Positions 52,896 through 61,762 of a DNA stretch of 64,000 nt are shown piece by piece. The notes beneath the pieces were generated by a model. It made no database searches. It was given only the letters and a program-made list of their open reading frames with translations, and was not told the origin of the DNA. Position 1 is the first letter of the stretch. Each line of letters begins with the position of its first letter. The translations under genes were made by a program, and so were the position numbers. This stretch comes from Jejuia pallidilutea (GTDB lineage: Bacteria; Bacteroidota; Bacteroidia; Flavobacteriales; Flavobacteriaceae): the NCBI RefSeq assembly GCF_002973595.1, contig NZ_PVEO01000003.1:310001-374000 (forward strand), read 5' to 3'.

Positions 52896-53956
52896 ACATC
52901 ATCATAATCTACTGTAATTGTTGGCGTAGTTGGGTGTGCTTGACAGGTTAGAATTAAACCTTCGGCTACTTCGCTTTCGGTTAAAATATTATTTTGCACC
53001 ATAGTAGCTTCACCGTCTTTAATTCTAGCCAAACAACTACTGCAAATACCGCCTTGGCAAGAATAAGGAGCATCTAAGTCCTCATCTAAGGCTGCTTCAA
53101 GAATGGTTTGTTTAGCAGACATTTCAAAAACGGTTTCCTCATCATCAACAATTACCGTTATTTTGGTTTTACCAGATGCAGGTTTATGAGTTGTCCCTTC
53201 GCTAATTTCTTCGCGTTTTGCCGCCTTAAACAATTCAAAATGTACACGGGTTTCATCAATTCCATGTTCGGTTAATACATCTTTTACGGTATGAATCATA
53301 CCTTCTGGCCCACATAAATAAAACGCATCAACATCAACATGCTTGTGTTTGTTTTTCATTACGTAGTTTACGGTGCTTTTTTCAATACGTCCAAAAATAG
53401 CATCGTCTTCATCAGTCTGACTAAATACAAATTGAATAGAAAATCGTTCCTTATATGCATGCTGAAGCTCTAAAAGCTCTTGTAAAAACATGGTGTCCTT
53501 GGTAGATTTATTACCATAAACCAAAATAACTTTACTGTGTACCTCTTCTTCCAATGCACATTTTATAATGCTCATAATTGGCGTTATACCGCTACCGGCA
53601 GCAAAAAGAGCAATGTTTTTGGTTTTTTTATCGTTGGGTTCAAAAATAAAACGTCCCCTTGGAGGTGCAACATCTAAACTATCGCCAACTTTAAGTTTGT
53701 TATTGGCATAAGCTGAAAATGTACCATCCTTCACTTCTTTAACTGCTACTTTTAACGCACCGCTTTTTGGGGAAGCACAAAGTGAATAATCGCGTCGCAC
53801 TTCGCTGCCATCAATTTCGGTTTTTAGGGTAATGTATTGGCCAGCTTTAAAGCTAAACTCCTCTTTAAGATTTTCAGGAACATTAAAACTAATACTTATC
53901 GATGCATCAGTTTCCCTAGTTATAGTTTTAACAGAAAGTTTGTGAAATCCAGACAT
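52892..53956 (-). CDS. PaaE-type ferredoxin:NAD(P)H oxidoreductase (FAD, 2Fe-2S)
   Basis: The 354-residue protein has an FAD domain ('RRDYSLCASPKSGALKVAVK', ~53-72), an NAD(P)-binding domain ('FAAGSGITPIMSIIKCALEE', ~114-133; 'YLCGPEGMIHTVKDVL', ~212-227) and a C-terminal plant-type 2Fe-2S domain (~270-354). The cluster Cys are in 'CQGGICSSC' plus a fourth in 'LTCQAHP'. This is the layout of PaaE, the reductase of the phenylacetyl-CoA epoxidase, but no paa genes are nearby, so it may serve another oxygenase. It is monocistronic with its own promoter. Confidence 0.9.
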   Translation of the reverse strand: MSGFHKLSVKTITRETDASISISFNVPENLKEEFSFKAGQYITLKTEIDGSEVRRDYSLCASPKSGALKVAVKEVKDGTFSAYANNKLKVGDSLDVAPPRGRFIFEPNDKKTKNIALFAAGSGITPIMSIIKCALEEEVHSKVILVYGNKSTKDTMFLQELLELQHAYKERFSIQFVFSQTDEDDAIFGRIEKSTVNYVMKNKHKHVDVDAFYLCGPEGMIHTVKDVLTEHGIDETRVHFELFKAAKREEISEGTTHKPASGKTKITVIVDDEETVFEMSAKQTILEAALDEDLDAPYSCQGGICSSCLARIKDGEATMVQNNILTESEVAEGLILTCQAHPTTPTITVDYDDV

Positions 53957-53972
53957 AAAAATATTTTTTCAT

Positions 53973-53980
53973 CAAAAATA
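53973..53980 (-). promoter_or_regulatory. -7 promoter element for the PaaE-type reductase gene
   Basis: The minus strand reads TATTTTTG, matching TAnnTTTG, 16 bp before the start codon. Confidence 0.55.
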
Positions 53981-54022
53981 ATGAAGCATTAACGTTTTAT
54001 CTATGTTTTTGGTCGAAAAAAT

Positions 54023-54060
54023 TATACATAATTATTTTATGCATAAGAAAATTATGTATA
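54023..54060. promoter_or_regulatory. Near-perfect 38-bp palindrome: probable PadR operator
   Basis: Two 11-bp arms (TATACATAATT at 54023-54033, AATTATGTATA at 54050-54060) flank a 10-bp palindrome TTATGCATAA (54037-54046) on the same symmetry axis. In all 17 of 19 base pairs are symmetric. The right arm overlaps the -7 element of padR, so protein bound here would block transcription. PadR proteins are autorepressors that bind such AT-rich dyads (ATGT...ACAT type). Confidence 0.75.
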
Positions 54061-54064
54061 TTTG
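54057..54064 (+). promoter_or_regulatory. -7 promoter element for padR operon
   Basis: TATATTTG matches TAnnTTTG, overlaps the right arm of the palindrome by four bases, and ends 7 bp before the padR start codon, giving a very short leader. Confidence 0.6.
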
Positions 54065-54071
54065 AACTACT

Positions 54072-54410
54072 ATGAAAAGCACTAATTTGTATAAAGGTAG
54101 CCTAACCACCATTATTTTGAAACTCTTAAATGAGAATGATAAAATGTATGGCTATGAAATTACGCAAAAAGTTAAAGAAATCACCAAAGGTGAGCTAAAT
54201 ATTACCGAGGGCGCTTTATACCCATCCTTACATAAGTTAGAGGCAGAAGGGTTGTTGGATGTAGAGTTTGCCAAGGTAAATAACCGAACCCGAAAGTACT
54301 ATAAACTTACCGAACTTGGCACTCAAGAAACTGTAAATAAATTAGCAGAATTAGAAGATTATATTAGAACGATGCGTGCATTGGTGAATCCTAAATTTAG
54401 ATTGCAATGA
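54072..54410 (+). CDS. PadR family transcriptional regulator
   Basis: The 112-residue winged-helix protein shows 'MYGYEITQKVKEITKGELNI' (~26-45) and 'TEGALYPSLHKLEAEGLLDV' (~46-65), the PadR DNA-binding core, and 'KYYKLTELG' in the wing. The C-terminal helix for dimerisation is present. It probably represses its own operon through the 38-bp palindrome. The gene overlaps the next by 4 bp (ATGA), so it is coupled to the HAAS-like gene. Confidence 0.95.
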   Translation: MKSTNLYKGSLTTIILKLLNENDKMYGYEITQKVKEITKGELNITEGALYPSLHKLEAEGLLDVEFAKVNNRTRKYYKLTELGTQETVNKLAELEDYIRTMRALVNPKFRLQ

Positions 54411-55075
54411 TACTAGATGATACACAAATTAAAGCTGTGGAATTATATATTACCAAGCGTAAAATAGACTTTGTGGATATAAAGTTTGAGCTGCTAGACC
54501 ATATGGTTTGCGATATTGAAGCAACTATGGAAGCAAAAAATATTGGTTTTAATGATGCCTTCAACATAACTAAAAGAAAATGGAGCCCCTACTTTGTTGA
54601 AAGTCAAAGTATTTGGATGGGTTTGGCTTATGTTAAACCTAAAATTGTGATTGACAAATGCGGGGCAATAATGAAAAAAACAGTATTATATTCTTTAGCT
54701 ATAGCATGTGTTGGTGCGGTACTAATGTGGTTTTTGTTAAAAACTAGTAATGCAGATATAAACTTAATGTTTTATTTCTTGTACAAAGGGCGTTGGGTAT
54801 TATTTGCAGTTTCTCTAATAATTTTGGTGTACCATTCTTGGAATATTTTAAGGACAAAAGCAAAAACAGTATTTGGGTATTGTTACATGAGGCAGTTTTC
54901 TCTTTTGCCCTTGTTTACGCTTCTTATAAACCCAACAGCATCTTTCTCTACCTCTTTCTGGGGGCGGTTTTTACCTCTAGCATTCTTGTTGATGTTTATA
55001 ACGTATTATTACTTCGCCTTTAAAATATATTCAGAACATGTTAAGTATGTAAAACGCTATTTTCAATTAACTTAA
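54407..55075 (+). CDS. HAAS-like (DUF1700-type) domain membrane protein 1
   Basis: The 222-residue product has an N-terminal helical domain (~1-65) with 'DIKFELLDHMVCDIEATMEA' and 'GFNDAFNITKRKW', the 'El-x-DH...eA' pattern of HAAS-type domains that accompany PadR regulators. Four hydrophobic segments follow at ~90-110, ~118-143, ~160-180 and ~188-210. It is a paralogue of the next gene product in layout. Such proteins are thought to sense or transmit membrane signals to PadR-controlled systems (known for the family; here inferred). It overlaps padR by 4 bp and lies 4 bp from the next gene. Confidence 0.72.
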   Translation: MILDDTQIKAVELYITKRKIDFVDIKFELLDHMVCDIEATMEAKNIGFNDAFNITKRKWSPYFVESQSIWMGLAYVKPKIVIDKCGAIMKKTVLYSLAIACVGAVLMWFLLKTSNADINLMFYFLYKGRWVLFAVSLIILVYHSWNILRTKAKTVFGYCYMRQFSLLPLFTLLINPTASFSTSFWGRFLPLAFLLMFITYYYFAFKIYSEHVKYVKRYFQLT

Positions 55076-55079
55076 GTAA

Positions 55080-55772
55080 GTGAAAACTTTATCTAAAAAC
55101 CAAATAGAAGAACTGTATGTTTTTACCAGAAAACACTATGTTGAATGGTATGATGTACAAACCGAGTTGGTAGACCATTTAGCAAATGGTATAGAGCGCC
55201 AATGGGAAATAAACAGCAATATTTCATTTAAAGATGCTCTAAATGCAGAATTCAAAAAATTTGGGATTTTTGGTTTTTCAGAATTGGTTGAAAATAAACA
55301 GCGCGCGTTAAACAAATATTACAGAAGTTTGGTGTTTAAGGAATTAAAAACATATTTAAGACTTCCTAGTTTCCTTTTTTTAATAATTACGGTATATGCC
55401 TTCAAAACATTGTTAAGTACTATTGGGTATAAAGCGTATGTGTTAGCAGCTATAATAGTGTTAATGCTAGCGGTTAGTGTGTGCCATATGTATAGGGCAA
55501 AAAAAGCAATAAGAAGGCGTTACGCTAACACAGGAAAAAAATGGTTGTTTGATGCCGCTGTAATGGAGCTTGGGGGTTTTGTACATGTATCATTTCTTTT
55601 AATTCAGGTTCCAAATTTCGATCGTTTTTCTATGCTCCAAACAGGCGTAGGTACTTTACTGGTTTCAACGGTAGTGATACTCTATTTTATGGTATTTTAT
55701 ATTTCTACCAGAATAGTACCAAAAATCATTAAAGAAAATATGAAAAAGAGATACCAAGAGCTATATCTTTAG
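55080..55772 (+). CDS. HAAS-like (DUF1700-type) domain membrane protein 2
   Basis: The 230-residue product repeats the architecture of its upstream neighbour: N-terminal 'WYDVQTELVDHLANGIERQW' and 'ISFKDALNAEFKKFGIFGFS' (~19-64), then four hydrophobic segments (~98-117, ~120-138, ~158-178, ~186-208). The start is GTG, four bases after the previous stop. The two genes probably arose by duplication. A paired membrane complex is possible but not shown. Confidence 0.7.
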   Translation: MKTLSKNQIEELYVFTRKHYVEWYDVQTELVDHLANGIERQWEINSNISFKDALNAEFKKFGIFGFSELVENKQRALNKYYRSLVFKELKTYLRLPSFLFLIITVYAFKTLLSTIGYKAYVLAAIIVLMLAVSVCHMYRAKKAIRRRYANTGKKWLFDAAVMELGGFVHVSFLLIQVPNFDRFSMLQTGVGTLLVSTVVILYFMVFYISTRIVPKIIKENMKKRYQELYL

Positions 55773-55792
55773 TTAAATACGTAACATTTTGC

Positions 55793-55800
55793 CATATTTG
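55793..55800 (+). promoter_or_regulatory. Weak -7 promoter element for the DUF2059 gene
   Basis: CATATTTG is one base off TAnnTTTG. It lies in the 73-bp gap before the DUF2059 gene and may give a secondary transcript. Confidence 0.3.
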
Positions 55801-55845
55801 TATACTAACATCAAAAATTCACATTAACCATTAAAAACCTCACAA

Positions 55846-56247
55846 ATGAAAAATCTTTTACTCGCACTCGTTTTGTTGCTCACCGTTTCCATAAATGCTC
55901 AAGATGATGCAGCTTTTAAGGCTGAAACCATTGAATTTATAAAACTAACAGGTGCAACAAAAGCTTTTGAGGATGCTATAGACCAAATTGGAAATATGGT
56001 ATCTCAAGACAACAAAGAGGCTTATAAAAAAGAAGCCACAGGAACTTTAGATGATCTTTACAGTGAAATGGCTGGATTATACATGGGAGAATTTACTAGA
56101 GATGAGATTAAGGCACTGGTAGATTTTTATAAATCTGATTTAGGAAAAAAACTAGCTAGTAAGCAAGTTGCCTTAGCACAAAAAGGCATGATGATGGGGC
56201 AATCTTGGGGAATGAAAGTACAAGGTATTGCTCAAAAATATAACTAA
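55846..56247 (+). CDS. DUF2059-domain secreted protein
   Basis: The 133-residue product has a typical signal peptide ending near Ala18 ('LLLTVSINAQ'), then a helical domain with 'TIEFIKLTGATKAFEDAIDQ' and 'FTRDEIKALVDFYKSDLGKK', which matches DUF2059. Location is periplasmic or outer surface. Its biochemical role is unknown. It lies between the PadR/HAAS genes and the ABC exporter genes, 15 bp before the permease. Confidence 0.85.
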   Translation: MKNLLLALVLLLTVSINAQDDAAFKAETIEFIKLTGATKAFEDAIDQIGNMVSQDNKEAYKKEATGTLDDLYSEMAGLYMGEFTRDEIKALVDFYKSDLGKKLASKQVALAQKGMMMGQSWGMKVQGIAQKYN

Positions 56248-56262
56248 AAAAACGTTTTAGCT

Positions 56263-57741
56263 ATGATAAAGCATTTCTTAAATTTAGAATGGAAAGCGTT
56301 TTTTAGATCTGCCAGTTTTGGTAAAAGTTTAGGGGTAAAATTATTAATGGGCTTTTTCGCCATCTACTTTATGGTGGTTTTTTTAGGCATAGGCATTATG
56401 CTATATCCTGGATTAAAAAAACTATACCCAGAACAAGACCCTTTAATTATTGTAAACAACTTTTTGTTTTTCTGGATTTTAGGCGATTTACTGTTTCGTT
56501 TTTTCTTCCAGAAATTGCCGGTAATGAGTGTAAAACCACTATTAACATTACCTATTGGTAGAAATAAAATTGTTAATTATGTACTAGGAAAATCGGCATT
56601 GTCATTCTTTAATTTTTTGCCCCTTTTCGCCATAGTGCCGTTTAGCATTATGCTCCTTGTTAATGATTATCCTTTGGGCGCTGTGTTAGCATGGGTATTA
56701 GCACTAGTGTTAACCACGCTTATTATAAATTACTTAAACTTTATAATAGAAAGTTTTTCTTCAGAAACAGAATTATCGTTTTTACCCATTATTTTAATTA
56801 CAGGGGGTTTATTCGCTATAGATTATTTTGAGCTACTATCATTTAAAAATTTAATAGGTAGCGCCTTTAATGCCATTTACCAATCACCATTACTTATAGG
56901 CATTCTTGTTTTAATTTTGGTTGCCCTGTTCGTGTTAAACTCTAAATTGTTACACAAAAAGTTATTTTTAGATAGCGGCTTAAAAACCCAAGTAAAGGAG
57001 GTAAATGCATCTAATTTAGAATGGACCAAGAATTTTGGAGATATCGCGCCGTTTATGCAGTTAGATTTACGCTTAATTTGGCGAAATAAGCGCACAAAAT
57101 CTTCGGTTTGGATGTTGGCATTAGGCTTGCTTTATGGGTTGTTTTTCTACCCAAACCCTACGTACAACAATATGCCATTCTTCTTTATTTTCATAGGAAT
57201 TTTTTCAACAGGAATCTTTCTTATAAACTTTGGGCAGTTTGTTCCAGCTTGGGATAGCGGTTATTACAAATTACTCATGAGTCAAAATATTAAATACGAA
57301 CAATATTTAAAATCTAAATTCACATTAATGGCACTAAGTGTGGTTATACTCTTTGTACTGGGTATTCCATATGTATATTTTGGTTGGAAGATTTTATTGG
57401 CACATTTTGCAGCGGCCATCTACAATATTGGTATTAACACACATGTTATTTTGTGGGGCGGTGCCTTTAATAGAAAAAAGATAGATTTAAGCCAAAAAGC
57501 GGCATTTAATTACCAAGGTACAGGTGCGGTGCAGTGGCTTATTGGCATTCCGCTTCTTGTTTTACCCATGATAATTTTTGCACTCCTTAATTGGCTATTA
57601 AGCTTTGAAATAGCTTGTTTGGTACTTATAGTAATGGGCGTTGTGGGTATTGTGTTTCACCAAAAACTAATGCGATTTATAACAGGAAAATATTTAGAAT
57701 CAAAATATAAAATGATTGATGCTTTCAATCAAGATAATTAA
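56263..57741 (+). CDS. DUF5687-type ABC transporter permease
   Basis: The 492-residue product has about 10-12 transmembrane helices, with an amphipathic N-terminus 'KHFLNLEWKAFFRSASFGKS' (~3-22) typical of ABC-2-like permeases. From memory it matches DUF5687 of Bacteroidota. The cytoplasmic segment 'IAPFMQLDLRLIWRNKRTKS' (~263-282) resembles a coupling region. It is followed after 9 bp by its ATPase gene, so the pair forms an export ABC transporter. The substrate is unknown; the operon context suggests stress or membrane homeostasis. Confidence 0.8.
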   Translation: MIKHFLNLEWKAFFRSASFGKSLGVKLLMGFFAIYFMVVFLGIGIMLYPGLKKLYPEQDPLIIVNNFLFFWILGDLLFRFFFQKLPVMSVKPLLTLPIGRNKIVNYVLGKSALSFFNFLPLFAIVPFSIMLLVNDYPLGAVLAWVLALVLTTLIINYLNFIIESFSSETELSFLPIILITGGLFAIDYFELLSFKNLIGSAFNAIYQSPLLIGILVLILVALFVLNSKLLHKKLFLDSGLKTQVKEVNASNLEWTKNFGDIAPFMQLDLRLIWRNKRTKSSVWMLALGLLYGLFFYPNPTYNNMPFFFIFIGIFSTGIFLINFGQFVPAWDSGYYKLLMSQNIKYEQYLKSKFTLMALSVVILFVLGIPYVYFGWKILLAHFAAAIYNIGINTHVILWGGAFNRKKIDLSQKAAFNYQGTGAVQWLIGIPLLVLPMIIFALLNWLLSFEIACLVLIVMGVVGIVFHQKLMRFITGKYLESKYKMIDAFNQDN

Positions 57742-57750
57742 AATACAGCT

Positions 57751-58446
57751 ATGATAACAACATCAAATTTATCAAAAACATATAGTGGAAATCAGGTTTT
57801 ACATATTGAAAACTTAGATATTCCAAAAGGGCAAAGTTTTGGTTTAGTAGGCAATAATGGTGCTGGAAAAACCACATACTTTAGCCTATTGTTAGATTTA
57901 ATTCAGCCAACAACGGGGCACATTATTTCTAATGGTATTCAAGTGAATAAAAGCGAAGATTGGAAACCCTTTACATCGGCATTTATAGACGAAAGTTTTT
58001 TAATAGGTTACCTAACACCCGAAGAATACTTTTATTTTGTTGGGGAATTACGTGGACAAAACAAGGCAGATGTTGATACATTTGTTAGTCAGTTTGAAGA
58101 TTTTTTTCATGGTGAAATTTTAGGCAAAAAGAAGTATTTGCGCGATTTAAGTAAAGGAAACCAGAAAAAAGCTGGAATAGTTGCTGCACTTATAGGAAAC
58201 CCAGAAGTAGTGATTTTAGATGAGCCTTTTGCAAATTTAGACCCCACAACACAAATACGCTTAAAAGGCATCGTAAAAGATTTAGCTGAAACCAGAGGTG
58301 TTACCGTTTTAATTTCGAGCCATGATTTGATGCACGTTACTGATGTGTGCGAACGTATTGTGGTACTAGAAAAAGGGGAAGTTGTAAAAGATTTAGTGAC
58401 AAACGAGGCTACTTTGAAGGAGCTGGAGGCGCATTTTGCGAATTAA
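57751..58446 (+). CDS. ABC transporter ATP-binding protein
   Basis: The 231-residue ATPase has the Walker A 'GLVGNNGAGKTTYFSLL' (~31-47), a degenerate signature 'LSKGNQKK' where LSGGQ is usual (~133-140), Walker B 'PEVVILDEPFANLDPTTQ' (~151-168) and the H-loop 'SSHD' (~188-191). The modified signature is common in ABC-2-type exporters. It pairs with the DUF5687 permease directly upstream and ends the PadR-headed gene series. Confidence 0.95.
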   Translation: MITTSNLSKTYSGNQVLHIENLDIPKGQSFGLVGNNGAGKTTYFSLLLDLIQPTTGHIISNGIQVNKSEDWKPFTSAFIDESFLIGYLTPEEYFYFVGELRGQNKADVDTFVSQFEDFFHGEILGKKKYLRDLSKGNQKKAGIVAALIGNPEVVILDEPFANLDPTTQIRLKGIVKDLAETRGVTVLISSHDLMHVTDVCERIVVLEKGEVVKDLVTNEATLKELEAHFAN

Positions 58447-58766
58447 ATCATTTCACAGAGTTACACTGAGAAAACGCAGAGAGCCAGAGGGGAGCAAATC
58501 TGTGGCTTGCTGTGTCTATATTTTCAATGTATTCTATTTTTTGCTTGTAGTGTTCTAAACTCTACGAAACCCCTCAAAATACCCTCATATTATGTGTTAA
58601 TCGAAAAAGATGCTTATTTTTACCCACTTATACTAGTTTTTTGTTTAAAATTATTGTGAAATAGAAAGGAGAACAACGTTTTATTTCAGAAATTTTAAAT
58701 TAAAAGCAAGTAGTATATACTATATGTTATACTTTGCAGTTATAAATTACACCAAACCAAGAGGTA
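58447..58766. other. 320-bp non-coding gap with degenerate direct repeats
   Basis: No gene was found. At 58454-58490 the heptamer-like units CACAGAG, CACTGAG, CGCAGAG and CAGAGG recur at about 10-11-bp steps, a sequence less AT-rich than its surroundings. Similar 'cacagagttacac' repeats occur between genes in other bacteria, so it may be a repeat-family copy. Near the right end a TATACTTTG (58728-58736) resembles a -7 element with one extra base and may drive sprE. Confidence 0.45.
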
Positions 58767-61331
58767 TTGAAAGCACGTTTTAAACCTACAGTCTTATTTA
58801 TTATTTGCCTTATTGCAATAAGCAGCTGTTCGCGCAAAAAAAATACATTTTTAAGCAGAAATGTTCATGCGGTTACGGCAGAATATAATGCGTTATACAA
58901 CGGCTACATTGCTTTAGAACAAGGTAGAACTTCGCTTAATGCTAGTTATGAAGACGATTATTGGGAAGTTTTACCCATAGAGCGTATGCAAATAGACGAA
59001 GATGTTATTTTGCCCGGGCAATCTAAAAACGAAAACTTTACCAGGGCAGAGGAAAAGGCTGCAAAGGCGATACAAAAGCATAGTATAAATATTGAAAGTA
59101 AGGAGTACAATCCGCAAATGGATGAAGCCTATTTACTTTTGGGGAAAGCACGGTATTTCGATCAGCGTTTTGTACCTGCGCTAGAAGCCTTTAATTACAT
59201 TTTATATAAATACCCTGCGAGCGACAAAATAAATCAGGCTAAGGTGTGGCGAGAAAAAACCAATATTCGTTTAGAAAATGATGAATTGGCCATAAAAAAT
59301 CTAAAACGCCTTTTACGGCAAGAGGATTTAGAGGGTCAAGATTTGGCCGATGCTACCTCTATGTTAGCGCAGGCTTACATCAATACAAAATCTCTAGATA
59401 GTGCGGTTACACAGTTAGAAATTGCGGCTAACGCTACAAAAAGTAATGACGAACGTGGGCGCTACCGTTTTATTCAAGGACAACTGTACAACAAATTAGG
59501 GTATAAGGACAGCGCTAATATTGTGTTTGATGCTGTAATTGCCCTTAACAGAAAAACACCGCGTATGTATATGATTAGTGCGCACCTTGAAAAAATTAAA
59601 AACTTTGATTACAACAATGGGGATAAATTATTGCTAGCAGAATTGCTGGAAGATTTAGAAACCAATAGAGAAAATCGTCCGTTTTTAGATAAAATCTACC
59701 ATGTTATTGGTACACATTATTTAAAAAACCAATCGGTAGAACTAGCCTCGCGCTATTTTAATAAATCCTTACGGACTAACACAAGAGACCAAAAACTAAA
59801 GGCTAGAAATTACGAAATTTTAGGAGATATGACTTTTGATAAAAGGTTGTATGCAGATGCTGGAGCCTATTACGACAGCACTATGGCTAATCTTAAATTA
59901 AACTCTAAACCTTACAGAATAATAAAACGCAAACGCGATAATTTAGAAGATGTAATTTATTACGAAGGTATTGCCAAGGTTACCGATAGCATTCTAAGTT
60001 TGGCAAACCTTTCTGAGGCCGAAAAACTTACGTATTTTGAAAAGTACGTTATCGATTTAAAAGAAAAAGCTAAAGCAGAAGAAAAAAAACAAGAAGCCTT
60101 AAAACGCAATGCGGGTTTGGCTACGGTTAATAACCAAGTAGGTAATAAGGTACCTGGTTTAGGTGGTGCAGGGGTTCCTGGTAAAAGTGCTGGATTTTAT
60201 TTTTACAACCCTACAACCGTGGCGTTTGGTAAAAACGAATTTTTAAAGGTTTGGGGCGATAGGCCTTTGGAGGATAATTGGCGATGGTCTAACAAAGCAC
60301 AATCTTCAGGAGGAAATACAGCAGGAACAACAGGCGAAATTGCTGCTAATGCTTCAGAAGAACAGCGATTTAACCCTCAATTTTATATTTCTAAAATACC
60401 TTCTGATGCAAAGGTTATTGATAGTATTTCAAAAGAACGCAATTACGCGTATTATCAATTAGGGTTAATCTATAAAGAGAAATTTAAGGAATACAATTTA
60501 GCGAAAAACAAATTTCAAGAACTGCTACAAAGTAATCCAGAAGAGCGTTTAGTTTTACCTTCAAAATATAATTTGTACAAAATTTATGAATTATTAGGTG
60601 AAAATGATGAGGCTACAATTGCTAAAAACGACATTATTTCGAATTATCCTGAAAGCAGATATACAGCAATTTTAACTGATCCTGATTCGGTAGCATCGAA
60701 AGATGAAAATAGTCCGTCTACACTTTACGAAAACGTGTACGATATTCATCTAGCGCAAGATTATGAAACTGTTATTGCCCAAAGTGAGGAACACATAAAA
60801 ACTTTTGATGGCGAACCTATTGTACCAAAGTTTGAATTGTTAAAAGCTACAGCTTTAGGGAGGTTGTATGGTTTTGAAGATTATAGGAAAGCCATAAATT
60901 ATATTGCTGTAACTTATGCTAACACGCCCGAAGGCCAACAAGCACAACGAATGGCAAACGACATGTTGCCTAAACTGGAAAGTAAGGAATTTGTTAACGA
61001 TAGTGTTTCAGACCACTTTAAAGTTATATTTAAGTTTAATAGGGCTAAAACCGATAAGATAGAAACCTTTAAAACTACGTTAGATGAGGTTTTAAAAAAC
61101 GTAAGATATTATAAATTAAAGAGTTCGGTTGATGTTTACGATACAAATACTACCTTTGTAGTGGTACACGGATTGCAAAATGCCCAAGTGGCAAAAACAT
61201 TCCGCCAAATATTATTAGATGAAGACGCAAAGAAAATTAAGGCGCCGTTTTTTGTAGTGTCTTCTAAAAACTATCAAATACTACAAATACATAAAAATTT
61301 AGATACCTACTTAAGTTTAAATAACCCCTAA
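58767..61331 (+). CDS. sprE: SprE/PorW-like TPR lipoprotein of gliding motility and type IX secretion
   Basis: The 854-residue product has a signal and lipobox (Ser-Ser-Cys, Cys at ~21), so it is a lipoprotein. TPR-like repeats occur near ~115-190 ('DEAYLLLGKARYFDQRFVPA'), ~190-290 and ~560-640 ('YYQLGLIYKEKFKEYNLAKN'). 'HAVTAEYNALYNGYIALEQG' near residue 35 is a hallmark segment of SprE. In Flavobacterium SprE is needed for gliding and T9SS secretion; in Porphyromonas PorW links outer- and periplasmic T9SS parts. The start is TTG, since no ATG precedes the signal peptide. It is followed by a bactofilin and the ATP synthase genes. Confidence 0.88.
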   Translation: MKARFKPTVLFIICLIAISSCSRKKNTFLSRNVHAVTAEYNALYNGYIALEQGRTSLNASYEDDYWEVLPIERMQIDEDVILPGQSKNENFTRAEEKAAKAIQKHSINIESKEYNPQMDEAYLLLGKARYFDQRFVPALEAFNYILYKYPASDKINQAKVWREKTNIRLENDELAIKNLKRLLRQEDLEGQDLADATSMLAQAYINTKSLDSAVTQLEIAANATKSNDERGRYRFIQGQLYNKLGYKDSANIVFDAVIALNRKTPRMYMISAHLEKIKNFDYNNGDKLLLAELLEDLETNRENRPFLDKIYHVIGTHYLKNQSVELASRYFNKSLRTNTRDQKLKARNYEILGDMTFDKRLYADAGAYYDSTMANLKLNSKPYRIIKRKRDNLEDVIYYEGIAKVTDSILSLANLSEAEKLTYFEKYVIDLKEKAKAEEKKQEALKRNAGLATVNNQVGNKVPGLGGAGVPGKSAGFYFYNPTTVAFGKNEFLKVWGDRPLEDNWRWSNKAQSSGGNTAGTTGEIAANASEEQRFNPQFYISKIPSDAKVIDSISKERNYAYYQLGLIYKEKFKEYNLAKNKFQELLQSNPEERLVLPSKYNLYKIYELLGENDEATIAKNDIISNYPESRYTAILTDPDSVASKDENSPSTLYENVYDIHLAQDYETVIAQSEEHIKTFDGEPIVPKFELLKATALGRLYGFEDYRKAINYIAVTYANTPEGQQAQRMANDMLPKLESKEFVNDSVSDHFKVIFKFNRAKTDKIETFKTTLDEVLKNVRYYKLKSSVDVYDTNTTFVVVHGLQNAQVAKTFRQILLDEDAKKIKAPFFVVSSKNYQILQIHKNLDTYLSLNNP

Positions 61332-61342
61332 ACCAAGATGTT

Positions 61343-61762
61343 ATGTTTTCAGATAATAAAAAAGAGAAACACGCAATGGAAAGTAAACCAAGCCAAAATA
61401 TTATAGCAAGAGGCACCAAAATTGTTGGCGACTTTAATAGCGAAGGCGACTTTAGAATAGATGGTACAATAGAAGGCAATATTAAAACTACAGGAAAACT
61501 TGTTATTGGAAAGGAAGGTTTTATAAAAGGCACCATACAAGGTACAGATGCTTATTTTGAAGGTAAGTTTTCAGGAAAACTATCCTTATCTGGCACACTA
61601 ACCCTAAAATCGTCTGCATTTATAGAGGGCGAAGTGGTAGTTGGTAAACTGGCCGTGGAGCCAGGGGCAACTTTTAATGTAACCTGTACCATGAAAGGCA
61701 CAGTAAAACCAATGACAAACGGTGAGCCAGCAAAAAAACAACAAACCGAAAAAACAGCCTAA
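61343..61762 (+). CDS. Bactofilin (polymer-forming cytoskeletal protein)
   Basis: The 139-residue product has a short polar N-terminus, a repetitive beta-helix core (~22-120: 'GTKIVGDFNSEGDFRIDGTI', 'LSLSGTLTLKSSAFIEGEVV') and a charged C-terminal tail. Gly residues recur in the manner of bactofilins, which self-assemble into nucleotide-free filaments. It begins 11 bp after sprE and its last 41 bp overlap the AtpZ gene in another frame. A link to envelope organisation or T9SS is suggested only by position. Confidence 0.93.
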   Translation: MFSDNKKEKHAMESKPSQNIIARGTKIVGDFNSEGDFRIDGTIEGNIKTTGKLVIGKEGFIKGTIQGTDAYFEGKFSGKLSLSGTLTLKSSAFIEGEVVVGKLAVEPGATFNVTCTMKGTVKPMTNGEPAKKQQTEKTA

